A stretch of DNA of 64,000 bases, taken from NCBI RefSeq assembly GCF_024628805.1, contig NZ_CP102382.1, positions 372,001 through 436,000 on the forward strand, in the 5' to 3' direction. Position numbers and translations under genes: made by a program. This document shows, piece by piece, positions 25,600-34,265 of this stretch. The notes beneath the pieces are model-generated. The model saw nothing but the letters and a program-made list of their open reading frames with translations, searched no databases and was not told the origin of the DNA. This DNA comes from Paenimyroides aestuarii. Lineage in GTDB: Bacteria > Bacteroidota > Bacteroidia > Flavobacteriales > Flavobacteriaceae. Within the stretch, counting starts at the first letter, position 1, and each line of letters opens with the position of its first letter.

Positions 25600-25764
25600 T
25601 CAAGTAAAAATATGGAGTTTATCTTCCCAATGATTTTTAATTACGATGTAGCTTAAAATACTTGTATATGCAATGGGTTTATTGGTAGAAGCATCTTTTA
25701 CAAAAAAAGATTTCTGTGCAAAAGCAGGTATCGAAAGTAAAAAGAAAAGTAACAGTTCTTTCAT
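25600..25764 (-). pseudogene. 5' remnant of a secreted protein gene
   Basis: The 54-codon frame begins with a signal peptide (MKELLLFFLLSIPAFAQ) and continues KSFFVKDASTNKPIAYTSI, the usual start of a carboxypeptidase-regulatory-like/TonB-receptor-plug type domain, then stops. The downstream minus-strand sequence to 25503 has stops in all frames. I read it as the truncated head of a larger gene; the rest of the 25.5-25.9 kb gap shows nothing further. Confidence 0.5.
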
Positions 25765-25909
25765 AAATGAAATTTGATTATTGCAAACCTAATCGTTAAA
25801 ACGTTAAAGATGTTTAAATAGTATATTAAATATTCCTAAAAAAAACAAAAGCCTTATAATGCTGCTTTTTTATAAGCAACCGAAACAATATCTTTGATAA
25901 AAAATAGTA

Positions 25910-26476
25910 ATGTATTTACCCAACGAGCAATCGAAAGTTTTTTGTCTAGAATGTGTTTCTGCTGTAAATGACACTGCTGAAAGTGCCGTTTTTCCACTGT
26001 TGGAGCAATTGGTTCAAAATCATCATATAGTAAATGTGTATAAGGCTGTTGACAGTATAGATGATTTTGAGAACAGCCTAAACGTATTGCTTTATGAAGA
26101 CCGCAATTTTAAAGATTATGATTTATTGTATTTTATTTGCGGTGGTACAGAAAATGAAATCATCGTAAACGATTATCTTTATACTTTAGAAGAAATTGCC
26201 GAACTTTTTGAAGGGAAATTAAAAGGTAAAATTCTGCATTTTGCCAACTCTAAAACCTTAAATTTAGACAGCGAAACGGCTCAATATTTTTTAGATGTCA
26301 CGGGTGCAAAAGCCATCTCGGGTTATCAACATCAAAACTTCACAAGCAGTATTTTGCTCGATTATCACTTCTTGGCGCTGCACATTCATTTTACCGATGT
26401 AACCGAACTCGTAGAAGAACTTTTTCAGAAACATTACGCTTTGTGCACCAATTTAGGGTTTCACTTGTATTATTAA
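25910..26476 (+). CDS. DUF6642-like family protein
   Basis: 188 residues, cytoplasmic. Layout recalls DUF6642: an N-terminal VFCLECV segment, YFICGG near residue 78, KGKILHFANSKTL near 112 and a GAKAISGY segment near 140. In family members as I remember them, an HG pair and a Cys occur at the YFICGG and FANSK positions; here they are absent, so if the fold is caspase-like this copy is probably inactive. That comparison is from memory. Stand-alone gene. Confidence 0.5.
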   Translation: MYLPNEQSKVFCLECVSAVNDTAESAVFPLLEQLVQNHHIVNVYKAVDSIDDFENSLNVLLYEDRNFKDYDLLYFICGGTENEIIVNDYLYTLEEIAELFEGKLKGKILHFANSKTLNLDSETAQYFLDVTGAKAISGYQHQNFTSSILLDYHFLALHIHFTDVTELVEELFQKHYALCTNLGFHLYY

Positions 26477-26508
26477 TTTGAAAAATTGGCATTAAAATTG
26501 TACCTTTA
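26477..26508 (+). promoter_or_regulatory. Promoter of the DUF3060 gene
   Basis: TTTG (26477-26480), 20 bp, TACCTTTA (26501-26508), a near-consensus -33/-7 pair ending 16 bp before the ATG. Confidence 0.45.
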
Positions 26509-26524
26509 ATAAAAATAATTTTTT

Positions 26525-26911
26525 ATGAAAAAGCATTTAAAAATAATTGCGGTTATTGGCTTAGGAATTGCTTCCTTGACTACATCTGCTATGATACCAA
26601 ACACTCTTTCTATAAAAACTGAAAAACACCAAAAAGAAATTATTATTGAAGGTGTGGGCGTAACCAAAACGGTTGAAGTAACTGGCGATGAAACCATTCG
26701 TATTGAAGGAACCAATAACAAAATCACCATTATTGGCGCATGTGATTTGATTAAAATTGAAGGTGTGGATAACGTAGTAACGGTTGACGATGTGAAAACC
26801 ATACAAATTGAAGGTACGGGTAATAAAGTAAACTACAAAAAGTCATCGGCAGCAGATGGCAAAGCCAAAACTTCGGTCGCAGGCGTAAACAACAAAATAA
26901 CGAAAATATAA
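26525..26911 (+). CDS. Secreted DUF3060 family protein
   Basis: 128 residues with a signal peptide (about 1-22) and a mature part built of repeated short beta-strand units (TVEVTGDETIRIEGTNNKIT, then IKIEGVDNVVTVDDVKTIQI), as in DUF3060, which predicts a right-handed beta-helix or solenoid. Probably periplasmic. Own promoter and own terminator. Function unknown. Confidence 0.75.
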   Translation: MKKHLKIIAVIGLGIASLTTSAMIPNTLSIKTEKHQKEIIIEGVGVTKTVEVTGDETIRIEGTNNKITIIGACDLIKIEGVDNVVTVDDVKTIQIEGTGNKVNYKKSSAADGKAKTSVAGVNNKITKI

Positions 26912-26917
26912 AGTATC

Positions 26918-26952
26918 AAAATCCGTTTTAAGATTAAAAAACGGATTTTTTA
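26918..26952 (+). terminator. Hairpin terminator after the DUF3060 gene
   Basis: AAAATCCGTTTT (26918-26929) pairs with AAAACGGATTTT (26938-26949), followed by T-rich sequence. Confidence 0.85.
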
Positions 26953-26957
26953 TTTTG

Positions 26958-26965
26958 TACTTTTG
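26958..26965 (+). promoter_or_regulatory. -7 element for the metallo-beta-lactamase gene
   Basis: TACTTTTG fits TAnnTTTG and lies 17 bp before the ATG at 26983. The -33 region would fall in the preceding terminator; no clear TTG. Confidence 0.45.
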
Positions 26966-26982
26966 AATGAAATCTACATTCC

Positions 26983-27735
26983 ATGAAAATCATTCAATTA
27001 TTTTTGCTTTCTGTGATTTCGATAATAACTTTAAGTTGTTCTACACAAAAGAAAAAATTAGAAAGCAAAAAAGTTTATCAGTCCGAAACATTAGTCATTA
27101 CACAAGTTTCTCCGAATGTGTATCAGCACACTTCGTTTTTGCAAACCGAAAGTTTTGGCAATGTTCCCTGCAACGGAATGATTGTTTACAACAATAACGA
27201 AACGGTGGTTATTGATACACCCGTAAACGATGAAATTTCAGAAGAATTGATTCAATGGATTCAAAAAAACTTAAAAAGTAAAATCAATGCAATTGTTCCC
27301 ACGCATTTTCACGATGATTGTTTGGGTGGATTACATGCATTTCATAAATACCGAATTTCATCAATCGGAAACGAAAAAACAATCGAAATTGCAAAAGAAA
27401 AACAACTTCCTTTTCCTTTAAAATCGTTTACAAATCAAGAACAAATAGCAGTAGGAAAGCACCTTGTAACACTTTATTTTTTTGGTGAAGGGCATACAAA
27501 AGACAATATTGTAGCTTATTATCCACATGAAAAAGCGCTGTTTGGCGGCTGCTTGATTAAAGAATTAAACGCTACAAAAGGAAATTTAGCCGATGCCAAT
27601 GAAGCTGCTTGGGCAACAACAGCAACCAAATTAAAAAGCACGATTACCGATGCCGAAATAGTAATTCCGGGGCATGGTGCCGTTGGAAACAGCAACTTAA
27701 TTGATTACACCATAAAATTATTCACACAGAAATAA
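26983..27735 (+). CDS. bla: Subclass B1 metallo-beta-lactamase, lipoprotein form
   Basis: 250 residues, the usual B1 length. Every zinc ligand is present: HFHDD (His116, His118, Asp120 in standard numbering), GEGHTKDN (His196), LFGGCLIK (Cys221) and IPGHG (His263); Lys224 and Asn233 (GNLADAN) for substrate binding are also there. The signal peptide ends in LSCS, a lipobox, so the enzyme should be membrane-anchored. Chromosomal B1 enzymes are known in Flavobacterium, Myroides and Elizabethkingia. It overlaps the next gene by one base (TAATG). Exact spectrum cannot be read from sequence. Confidence 0.88.
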   Translation: MKIIQLFLLSVISIITLSCSTQKKKLESKKVYQSETLVITQVSPNVYQHTSFLQTESFGNVPCNGMIVYNNNETVVIDTPVNDEISEELIQWIQKNLKSKINAIVPTHFHDDCLGGLHAFHKYRISSIGNEKTIEIAKEKQLPFPLKSFTNQEQIAVGKHLVTLYFFGEGHTKDNIVAYYPHEKALFGGCLIKELNATKGNLADANEAAWATTATKLKSTITDAEIVIPGHGAVGNSNLIDYTIKLFTQK

Positions 27736-28277
27736 TGCAGTACGTTTACATTCACGGTTTTGGTACCACAGGCGCAAACAGCATCAAGTTCAAAAAAATT
27801 CAGGCACATGCATGGGCAAATAATGCAACAGCAATTGCATTGGAATGGAATGAACAGCAGTCGGATATTTTGGAACAACTTACATGGCAACTTGTTAACC
27901 AAATTAATTGGAACGAACCGGTTTGTTTGATTGGATCGTCAACAGGGGGAAATTTCACCTATCAACTTTTAGAACAATTTGCAGATAAAGAACTATCATT
28001 TGTATTGATAAATCCTTTGTTGAACGTAGAACAACGAAAAACAGACAATTATCTTTTTCCTATGTTGCTGGCAAATCAATTGAAAAATCCACCGGCAGAT
28101 TTAGCCAACGGATTGATTCTTTTAGGAAAAAACGACGAAATTTTAGATTATCATTATACCTACGAACGTTTATTTGAATTAAACAAAATTATTGTAGGCG
28201 AATGGAATCACACTTTGAGTGATTTAGATACTGCAGAACTATTACGCTTGATTGATTCTGTTAATGAAGTGATTTAA
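27735..28277 (+). CDS. YqiA/UPF0227-like alpha/beta hydrolase
   Basis: 180 residues, short alpha/beta-hydrolase fold. It begins QYVYIHGFGTTGANSIKFKK (oxyanion HGF) and has the nucleophile elbow GSSTGGN (Ser near 69); Asp and His candidates are GKNDE and WNHTL. Resembles YqiA-type esterases. The ATG overlaps the stop of the beta-lactamase gene, so the two are coupled, although a functional link is not obvious. Confidence 0.75.
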   Translation: MQYVYIHGFGTTGANSIKFKKIQAHAWANNATAIALEWNEQQSDILEQLTWQLVNQINWNEPVCLIGSSTGGNFTYQLLEQFADKELSFVLINPLLNVEQRKTDNYLFPMLLANQLKNPPADLANGLILLGKNDEILDYHYTYERLFELNKIIVGEWNHTLSDLDTAELLRLIDSVNEVI

Positions 28278-28282
28278 TGGAA

Positions 28283-28354
28283 ACCACATAGAAACATAGT
28301 TTTTTATGTATAGAATACAGATGAATTTAAAAATTTTCTATGCTTCTATCTGGT
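28283..28354. repeat. Palindromic intergenic repeat
   Basis: ACCACATAGAAACATAG (28283-28299) and CTATGCTTCTATCTGGT (28338-28354) are inverted copies at 15 of 17 positions. Like the 13636 element it has TTTTTATGTA next to the left arm and TTATGTAGC just outside the right arm. It lies between two convergent genes. Confidence 0.6.
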
Positions 28355-28387
28355 AAAATTTTAATAGGCTTTTATGTAGCAAAACCT

Positions 28388-28882
28388 TTAGGCTTTATCA
28401 TCTGCCGATGGTCCATAAACCCCAGGAACCGGGATGTCTAACAAACGCATATAAACCGTTAACTGTCCGCGATGATGCACCAAATGATTGGTAACCAAGA
28501 AACGCAACGCACCTGTTTTGGGCAACGAAACAATTACATGATCACCTGCTTTCAACGTCCAATTTTCAAAAACAACGGTTTCATCCATTTGTTCAATAAT
28601 TGCCTTGTTTTTCAGAAAATCTGCTTCTAATGTTTGCAACAATTCCTCTACGGATGATAGTTTGGGTTGTTGATAATCAGTATGAAAATCAAATGTATCT
28701 TTAGTAAGCACAAAATCTACCCAATTGTGCAACTCCACAATATGATTTGCCAATACACCTAAAGTATTAGATTTTTCATGTGGTTTATAACTAAAATGTT
28801 CGTTTTTTAATCTACTGATGATGCGCTTGGTGTTTTCTTTTTCGCGTTCTAGTTCAATCAGTATTGCTTTTTTAATGCTCAT
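28388..28882 (-). CDS. DinB-like family protein
   Basis: 164 residues, four-helix DinB/YfiT fold. Three candidate metal-ligand His are in LANHIVELHNWVDF and NHLVHHRGQLTVYMRLL, followed by the characteristic VPGVYGPSADD tail. Members include bacillithiol S-transferases and uncharacterised metal-dependent enzymes; substrate unknown. First of three minus-strand genes in the order DinB, lipoprotein, SMR exporter reading left to right (SMR is transcribed first). Confidence 0.82.
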   Translation of the reverse strand: MSIKKAILIELEREKENTKRIISRLKNEHFSYKPHEKSNTLGVLANHIVELHNWVDFVLTKDTFDFHTDYQQPKLSSVEELLQTLEADFLKNKAIIEQMDETVVFENWTLKAGDHVIVSLPKTGALRFLVTNHLVHHRGQLTVYMRLLDIPVPGVYGPSADDKA

Positions 28883-28903
28883 TATATTTTTTGTTTTAAT
28901 TGC

Positions 28904-29404
28904 TCACTCAAATAAACAAGGTTCCGAATCTCTAAAAAATATTGCTGTATTTCCAAAATCAATTTTTAAGTTAGAATGTTCGATTTGTTTTTTTCTATTA
29001 CTTAGTTTAATCAAATAGTTTGCAAAATCGCTAAGCGTTTTTGTCTCATCAGATTCGAAATTCTGAACGTAAATTCGTTTTTTATGCTCTAAAAATTCAA
29101 ATTGATAATCTAAACCATCTATAACATATTCATTTATATATTCTTTTTTGTAATCAATATGCTTAACAGTATTTATAAAACCATTGATTTTAGTTTTTTC
29201 ATCATTATTCATCAAATAAAAAAAACCTTTAATTCTTGATGGATAATTATGTGAAACAAATACCGTATCCTTTGTAAACTTAAATACACTTAAATTTTGC
29301 ATTCCTGAATAAGCAAAAACGAATTCGCTTTGCAGCACTACCTTTTCTTCTCTTTTACAAGAAGAAAAAGATATTATAAAACAGAAAGCTATTATAATTT
29401 TCAT
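28904..29404 (-). CDS. Hypothetical lipoprotein
   Basis: 166 residues with a lipoprotein signal (MKIIIAFCFIISFSSC, Cys16) followed by KREEKVV. The mature part is mixed alpha/beta with no motif I recognise. Four bp separate it from the SMR gene upstream, so it is probably co-transcribed with it. Strongly A/T-rich compared with the DinB gene. Function unknown. Confidence 0.6.
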   Translation of the reverse strand: MKIIIAFCFIISFSSCKREEKVVLQSEFVFAYSGMQNLSVFKFTKDTVFVSHNYPSRIKGFFYLMNNDEKTKINGFINTVKHIDYKKEYINEYVIDGLDYQFEFLEHKKRIYVQNFESDETKTLSDFANYLIKLSNRKKQIEHSNLKIDFGNTAIFFRDSEPCLFE

Positions 29405-29408
29405 TTTT

Positions 29409-29738
29409 TTAATGTGCCGAAACCATTTTTAATCCTACAATCGATCCAATCAATGTAAAAATAAAAAACATACGCCAAAAATCGGCTGGTTCCTTAAAAA
29501 ACAAAATCCCCATGGTTACCGAGCCCACAGCTCCTATCCCACTCCACACCGCATAAGCTGTACCCAAAGGCAAGGTTTTACTGGCTTTTATAAGCAATGC
29601 CATACTAATAGAAACACTTATCAAAAAACCTAAATACCACGCATATTTTTCTGTTCCGGCAGCTGTATGTGCCCTGCCAATACAATAAGTAAAAGCAACT
29701 TCGAACAAACCGCCAATAATCAATAAAATCCAGTTCAT
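29409..29738 (-). CDS. Small multidrug resistance (SMR) family transporter, SugE/Gdx-like
   Basis: 109 residues from the ATG at 29738 (MNWILLIIGGLFEV), four membrane helices. The essential Glu is at position 13 (GLFEVAF) and the dimer-interface motif GTAYAVWSGIGAVG is present. SMR proteins are proton-coupled antiporters; the sequence around Glu13 looks more like the SugE/Gdx guanidinium-exporter branch than EmrE, but this cannot be settled by eye. Confidence 0.82.
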   Translation of the reverse strand: MNWILLIIGGLFEVAFTYCIGRAHTAAGTEKYAWYLGFLISVSISMALLIKASKTLPLGTAYAVWSGIGAVGSVTMGILFFKEPADFWRMFFIFTLIGSIVGLKMVSAH

Positions 29739-29823
29739 TTTTAAAATCTTTAGCAATCAAAGATAGAGAATTCGGCTAAGAAAAGGGCTAAAATTTATCC
29801 GTTCAAACAATGAAAAAAAATTG

Positions 29824-29831
29824 TATTTTTG
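29824..29831 (+). promoter_or_regulatory. -7 element for asnS
   Basis: TATTTTTG, consensus TAnnTTTG, 39 bp before the asnS ATG. The region is shared with the divergent SMR gene. Confidence 0.45.
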
Positions 29832-29870
29832 CACCCTATAACAATTGACACCTATTTATAGCAAAATATA

Positions 29871-31307
29871 ATGAAACATACCAAGATTAAAGATCTTTTA
29901 GCAGGTTCAAGTCTTTTACAAGAAGTGGTGGCAAAAGGTTGGGTTCGCAGTTTTAGAAACAACCAATTCATTGCTTTGAACGACGGTTCAACCATTCACA
30001 ACATTCAGTGCGTTTTAGAATTAGATGCATTTCCCGAAGAAATCATTAAACGCATTACAACTGGTGCGGCCATTAGCGTAAAAGGTACGTTGGTTGAAAG
30101 CCAAGGCAAAGGTCAGAAATACGAAATTCAAGCACATACAATGGAGATTTTAGGCGATTCAGATGCTGAAAAATATCCTATACAACCTAAAAAACACTCG
30201 TTAGAATTTTTACGTGAAAATGCTCATTTGCGTATTCGTACCAATATGTTTGGTGCCATTATGCGAGTGCGCAGCACGCTTTCTTATGCGGTGCACAAAT
30301 ATTTTCAAGACAATGGTTTTTTCTATGTGAACACTCCGATTGTTACGGGTTCAGATGCAGAAGGTGCGGGTGAAATGTTTCAAGTAACCTCGTTGCCATT
30401 AGACGGTTCTGCTCCAAGAAATGAAGACGGAAGCATCAATTATAAAGAAGACTTTTTTGGAAAACACACCAATTTAACTGTTTCTGGACAGCTCGAAGCA
30501 GAAACATACGCCATGGCTTTGGGGCAAGTTTATACATTTGGACCCACTTTTCGCGCGGAAAACTCGAACACATCGCGCCATTTGGCTGAGTTTTGGATGA
30601 TTGAACCAGAGGTTGCATTTAACAATTTAGACGACAACATGGATTTGGCGGAAGATTTCATCAAATTTGTGATTAAATACACTTTGGAAAAGTGCGAAGA
30701 CGATTTAAAATTGTTGGAAACCCGATTGATTGAAGAAGAAAAATCGAAACCACAGGCAGAACGCTCTGAAATGCGTTTAATTGAAAAACTACAATTTGTT
30801 TTAGAGAATAATTTTAAACGCGTTTCTTATACCGAAGCAATTGATATTTTAAAAGCATCGAAACCCAATAAAAACAAAAAATTCCAATACATTATTGACG
30901 AATGGGGAGCCGATTTACAAAGCGAACACGAACGTTTCTTGGTTGAAAAACACTTTAAATGTCCGGTGATTTTGTTTGATTATCCAGCTAAAATCAAAGC
31001 TTTTTACATGCGTTTGAATGAAGACGGAAAAACCGTTCGCGCAATGGATATTTTATTCCCTGGCATTGGTGAAATTGTAGGCGGATCACAACGTGAAGAA
31101 CGCTATGAGGTGTTGGTAGAAAAAATGCAGGCACTAAACATTCCCGAAGAAGAATTGTGGTGGTATCTGGATACCCGCAAATTTGGATCGGCAGTGCACT
31201 CTGGGTTTGGTTTAGGTTTTGAACGTTTGGTATTGTTCGTAACTGGTATGACTAATATTCGCGACGTGATTCCATTCCCAAGAACACCGCAAAACGCAGA
31301 GTTTTAA
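29871..31307 (+). CDS. asnS: Asparagine--tRNA ligase
   Basis: 478 residues, class IIb synthetase. An N-terminal OB-fold anticodon-binding domain (about 15-110, [20 protein letters not shown]) is followed by the catalytic core with motif 2 ([20 protein letters not shown]) and motif 3 ([18 protein letters not shown]). The core holds the usual Bacteroidota insertion around residues 280-330. Charges tRNA-Asn with asparagine. Monocistronic with its own terminator. Confidence 0.95.
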   Translation: MKHTKIKDLLAGSSLLQEVVAKGWVRSFRNNQFIALNDGSTIHNIQCVLELDAFPEEIIKRITTGAAISVKGTLVESQGKGQKYEIQAHTMEILGDSDAEKYPIQPKKHSLEFLRENAHLRIRTNMFGAIMRVRSTLSYAVHKYFQDNGFFYVNTPIVTGSDAEGAGEMFQVTSLPLDGSAPRNEDGSINYKEDFFGKHTNLTVSGQLEAETYAMALGQVYTFGPTFRAENSNTSRHLAEFWMIEPEVAFNNLDDNMDLAEDFIKFVIKYTLEKCEDDLKLLETRLIEEEKSKPQAERSEMRLIEKLQFVLENNFKRVSYTEAIDILKASKPNKNKKFQYIIDEWGADLQSEHERFLVEKHFKCPVILFDYPAKIKAFYMRLNEDGKTVRAMDILFPGIGEIVGGSQREERYEVLVEKMQALNIPEEELWWYLDTRKFGSAVHSGFGLGFERLVLFVTGMTNIRDVIPFPRTPQNAEF

Positions 31308-31312
31308 ATCAT

Positions 31313-31352
31313 AAAAAACGTTCAAGCTTAAAAAAAGTTTGAGCGTTTTTTT
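31313..31352 (+). terminator. Hairpin terminator after asnS
   Basis: AAACGTTCAAGCTT pairs imperfectly with AAGTTTGAGCGTTT, followed by seven T residues. Confidence 0.8.
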
Positions 31353-31382
31353 ATTAACTTACCATTTTAAATTTTATTATAA

Positions 31383-32012
31383 ATGATTTTACCAAAAGAA
31401 CTTAAAGAAGCTATATCACATCTGTCATCAACCGAAAAAGACAAACTCATTTTTCGGTTGTTAAAAAAAGATTTAGCGTTGGCTAACCGTTTGCTTTTTG
31501 AATTAGTGAGTACAGAAACCGTTGAAGAAAAGCGAAAAAAATTAGAAGAATCATTATCTTTAGAAATAGACCGAGCGATTAAACATTTTTATTCACCTGG
31601 ATATTTATCAATGGATGTGCGCTATATGAGTGGAATGATTACCGAACACGTTCAAATTACCAAAGATAAATTTGGCGATCCTTATCTAAATCTTTATCTT
31701 TTAAACAGTTTAATACCAAAACTGAATGAAAAATTAGAAACATATCCGCCACAAAAAGCAAATAAATTTTATGTTCCTGCTTTAGCCCGAATTTTTAAAA
31801 TTTTGATGAATATTGCAAAATTTCACGAAGATGAACAGTACGAATTCACTGAAAGCTTAAACCAATTAGGAAGCTATATCGGCGAAAACCCCGGTTTTAT
31901 GAATGCAGCCATCAATAACGGGCTCGACGTTAATTGGCTAATACACGCTGAAATACCAAAAGATATTGTTGCTATCCACAAAAATATACGTGAGATGGGG
32001 TTCTTAAGATAA
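31383..32012 (+). CDS. DUF6155 family protein
   Basis: 209 residues, all-helical, cytoplasmic. The N-terminal LPKELKEAISHLSSTEKDKL and C-terminal GLDVNWLIHAEIPKDIVAIH match the DUF6155 pattern seen between asnS and rpoN in Flavobacteriaceae. Function unknown; its separation from rpoN by a long inverted repeat suggests it is its own transcription unit. Confidence 0.7.
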   Translation: MILPKELKEAISHLSSTEKDKLIFRLLKKDLALANRLLFELVSTETVEEKRKKLEESLSLEIDRAIKHFYSPGYLSMDVRYMSGMITEHVQITKDKFGDPYLNLYLLNSLIPKLNEKLETYPPQKANKFYVPALARIFKILMNIAKFHEDEQYEFTESLNQLGSYIGENPGFMNAAINNGLDVNWLIHAEIPKDIVAIHKNIREMGFLR

Positions 32013-32042
32013 GAATAAAAAAACAATTTTTTACAACCCTTT

Positions 32043-32107
32043 AAGTTTGACACAAGACTAATTATTTGTTATTTTTGATGAAATTAGTTCGTGTCAAACT
32101 TTTTTTA
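32043..32107 (+). promoter_or_regulatory. Long inverted repeat containing the rpoN promoter
   Basis: Arms AAGTTTGACACAAGACTAAT (32043-32062) and AATTAGTTCGTGTCAAACTT (32082-32101) pair over about 19 positions with a one-base bulge, and a T-run follows, so it looks like a terminator for the upstream gene. Yet TTTG (32046-32049), 20 bp, TATTTTTG (32070-32077) is one of the best promoter matches in the window and lies within the left arm and loop. Confidence 0.65.
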
Positions 32108-32120
32108 TTAATAAAGTGAT

Positions 32121-32126
32121 AGGAGG
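32121..32126 (+). promoter_or_regulatory. Unusual Shine-Dalgarno sequence before rpoN
   Basis: AGGAGG, 8 bp before the rpoN ATG. Flavobacteria mostly initiate without such sequences, and I see no equally good one before other genes here. Confidence 0.6.
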
Positions 32127-32134
32127 CATTATAA

Positions 32135-33598
32135 ATGTTAAAGCAAAACTTACAATTAAAATTATCGCAGAAATTATCGCCGCAGCAAATTCAGTTAATG
32201 AAACTGATTCAATTGCCCACGCTTGCTTTTGAACAACGCTTAAAAGAAGAGTTGGTAGAAAATCCTGCCTTAGAATCGGGCAAAGAAGAAACCAACGAAG
32301 CCGATGATTTTCAGGATAATTCAGATGAATTTGATGAATTCGACAATGAGCATATCGACACAGATGACATCAATATCGATGATTATTTAAGCGATGATGA
32401 AATTCCTGATTATAAATTAAAAAGCAATAATTACAGCGACGACGATGACGATACGTTCATGCCTATCGAAGCACAAATTAGTTTTCATCAAAGTTTAATT
32501 GAGCAACTAAACACGTTTATTTTAACCGACGAACAACGAATTATTGCCGAGTTCTTGATAGGTAGCATGGACGATATGGGCTATATTCGCCGCGATATTC
32601 AAGATATTGTAGATGATATGGCATTCACCCAAGGCATTTACGCCAGTGAAGAACAAGTGCAGCAAATTCTTGAAAACATTATTCACGAATTGGAACCAAG
32701 CGGCGTGGGTGCACGCGATTTGCAAGAGTGTTTATCACTACAGTTGCAAAGCAAAACGCCCAATGAATCGATCGATTTGGCTAAAGATATTATTGAAAAT
32801 CAATTTGAGGCTTTCACCAAAAAACATTACGATAAATTGTTGCAAAAATACAATGTAACCCAATCGCAACTTCGAAAAGCTATTGATGAAATTGAAAAAT
32901 TAAACCCTAAACCAGGCGGAAGTTTTTCGGGCAGTTCAAGAGCAATTGAACATATTATTCCCGATTTTACCGTGAAGGTTGATGATGGCGAAATTGAACT
33001 ATTGCTCAACAGCCGAAATGCTCCCGAATTGCACGTTTCAAAAGACTATCAGGAAATGTTGCAAACCTATAAAGAAACCAATCAAAAATCAAGCGCACAA
33101 AAAGATGCTGTGCAATTCATTAAACAAAAGTTAGACGGTGCCAAATGGTTCATCGATGCCATTAAACAACGCCAAGAAACCCTTTTTGTGACCATGAGTG
33201 CGATTATTGAATATCAAAAAGAATATTTTTTAGACGGCGACGAAACTAAAATACGTCCGATGATTTTAAAAGATATTGCCGATATGGTGGGCTTAGACAT
33301 TTCAACCATTTCGCGGGTTGCCAACAGCAAATATGTGGACACGCCTTATGGCACCAAACTGATTAAAGAGTTTTTCTCTGAAGCAATGATGAACGATCAA
33401 GGCGAAGAAGTTTCTACCATAGAAATTAAAAAGATTTTGCAAAACATTATTGAAGATGAAGACAAACAAAAACCATTGCCCGATGATAAATTGGCAGAAA
33501 TGTTAAAAGAAAAAGGATACCCAATTGCCCGCCGAACGGTTGCAAAATACCGCGAACAGCTTGATATTCCGGTAGCCCGTATGCGCAAAAAAATTTAA
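32135..33598 (+). CDS. rpoN: RNA polymerase sigma-54 factor
   Basis: 487 residues. Region I (LQLKLSQKLSPQQIQLMKLI) is Gln/Leu-rich, region II (about 55-110) is very acidic, the core-binding and HTH regions follow, and the RpoN box ARRTVAKYRE is near the C-terminus (about 465-474). It directs transcription from -24/-12 promoters with AAA+ activators. The start is fixed by region I and a strong ribosome-binding site. Stop and next start overlap (TAATG at 33598). Confidence 0.95.
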   Translation: MLKQNLQLKLSQKLSPQQIQLMKLIQLPTLAFEQRLKEELVENPALESGKEETNEADDFQDNSDEFDEFDNEHIDTDDINIDDYLSDDEIPDYKLKSNNYSDDDDDTFMPIEAQISFHQSLIEQLNTFILTDEQRIIAEFLIGSMDDMGYIRRDIQDIVDDMAFTQGIYASEEQVQQILENIIHELEPSGVGARDLQECLSLQLQSKTPNESIDLAKDIIENQFEAFTKKHYDKLLQKYNVTQSQLRKAIDEIEKLNPKPGGSFSGSSRAIEHIIPDFTVKVDDGEIELLLNSRNAPELHVSKDYQEMLQTYKETNQKSSAQKDAVQFIKQKLDGAKWFIDAIKQRQETLFVTMSAIIEYQKEYFLDGDETKIRPMILKDIADMVGLDISTISRVANSKYVDTPYGTKLIKEFFSEAMMNDQGEEVSTIEIKKILQNIIEDEDKQKPLPDDKLAEMLKEKGYPIARRTVAKYREQLDIPVARMRKKI

Positions 33599-34203
33599 TG
33601 AAGCATGTTGCAAACATACTATCTATACTATTCCATCCTGTTTTTATTCCAACCATAATCACAGGATGTTTTTACTTCTTAAATGCCGACTTTTTTTTAC
33701 CTATTGATTGTTTTGTAGCCACCGGACAAGCCTTTTTAATGACTTTTTTGCTGCCTATTTGCATTTATTTCTTTTTAAAATCGTTGGGTTTGCTGAAATC
33801 GTCGATTATGATTCGAAATGTGCGCGAACGCAGCGCACCTATTTTTGTAAACATCTTAATTATCAACGTTTTAATCTTTAAAATTTGGGCAGATGTTTCC
33901 AACAGCTCTTTAAAAGTATTTTTTATTGGCTATTGTATTTCCTACAGCATTTTGTTTTTCAGCGTGCTTTTAAAACGTAAATACAGTGTGCACGTGGCCA
34001 GTCTGTGCAGTGCCATACCGCTTTTTGTAAACCAAACCACTACTTATTACTTAAATCCGTTTTTTGTTTTACCCGTTTTATTGCTTTTAATTGGTTTAGT
34101 CGCCAGTTCGCGCTTGTTTTTAAGGGCACATACCAATGTAGAGATCATCGTTGGTGCGTTAATTGGTTTTGTGCCGTCGTTTATTTTGTTTTATAGTATG
34201 TAG
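33598..34203 (+). CDS. PAP2-like integral membrane protein
   Basis: 201 residues with about six membrane helices. Two short motifs recall lipid phosphatases of the PAP2 superfamily: IRNVRERSAP after helix 2 and SSRLFLRAHTNVEIIVG near the end (SR..H...E). The match is degenerate, so activity is uncertain. Translationally coupled to rpoN, as in related genomes. Could act on a lipid phosphate such as undecaprenyl diphosphate; this is inference. Confidence 0.6.
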   Translation: MKHVANILSILFHPVFIPTIITGCFYFLNADFFLPIDCFVATGQAFLMTFLLPICIYFFLKSLGLLKSSIMIRNVRERSAPIFVNILIINVLIFKIWADVSNSSLKVFFIGYCISYSILFFSVLLKRKYSVHVASLCSAIPLFVNQTTTYYLNPFFVLPVLLLLIGLVASSRLFLRAHTNVEIIVGALIGFVPSFILFYSM

Positions 34204-34232
34204 CATTTGTTATTGGGGTTCTTTAAAAAATT

Positions 34233-34259
34233 AAAGGAACGGACTATATCCACTCCTTT
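34233..34259. terminator. Palindromic terminator between the PAP2-like gene and the toxin locus
   Basis: AAAGGAACGGA and TATCCACTCCTTT form an imperfect palindrome with A/T-rich flanks. It can serve both converging directions. Confidence 0.5.
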
Positions 34260-34265
34260 ATAAAT

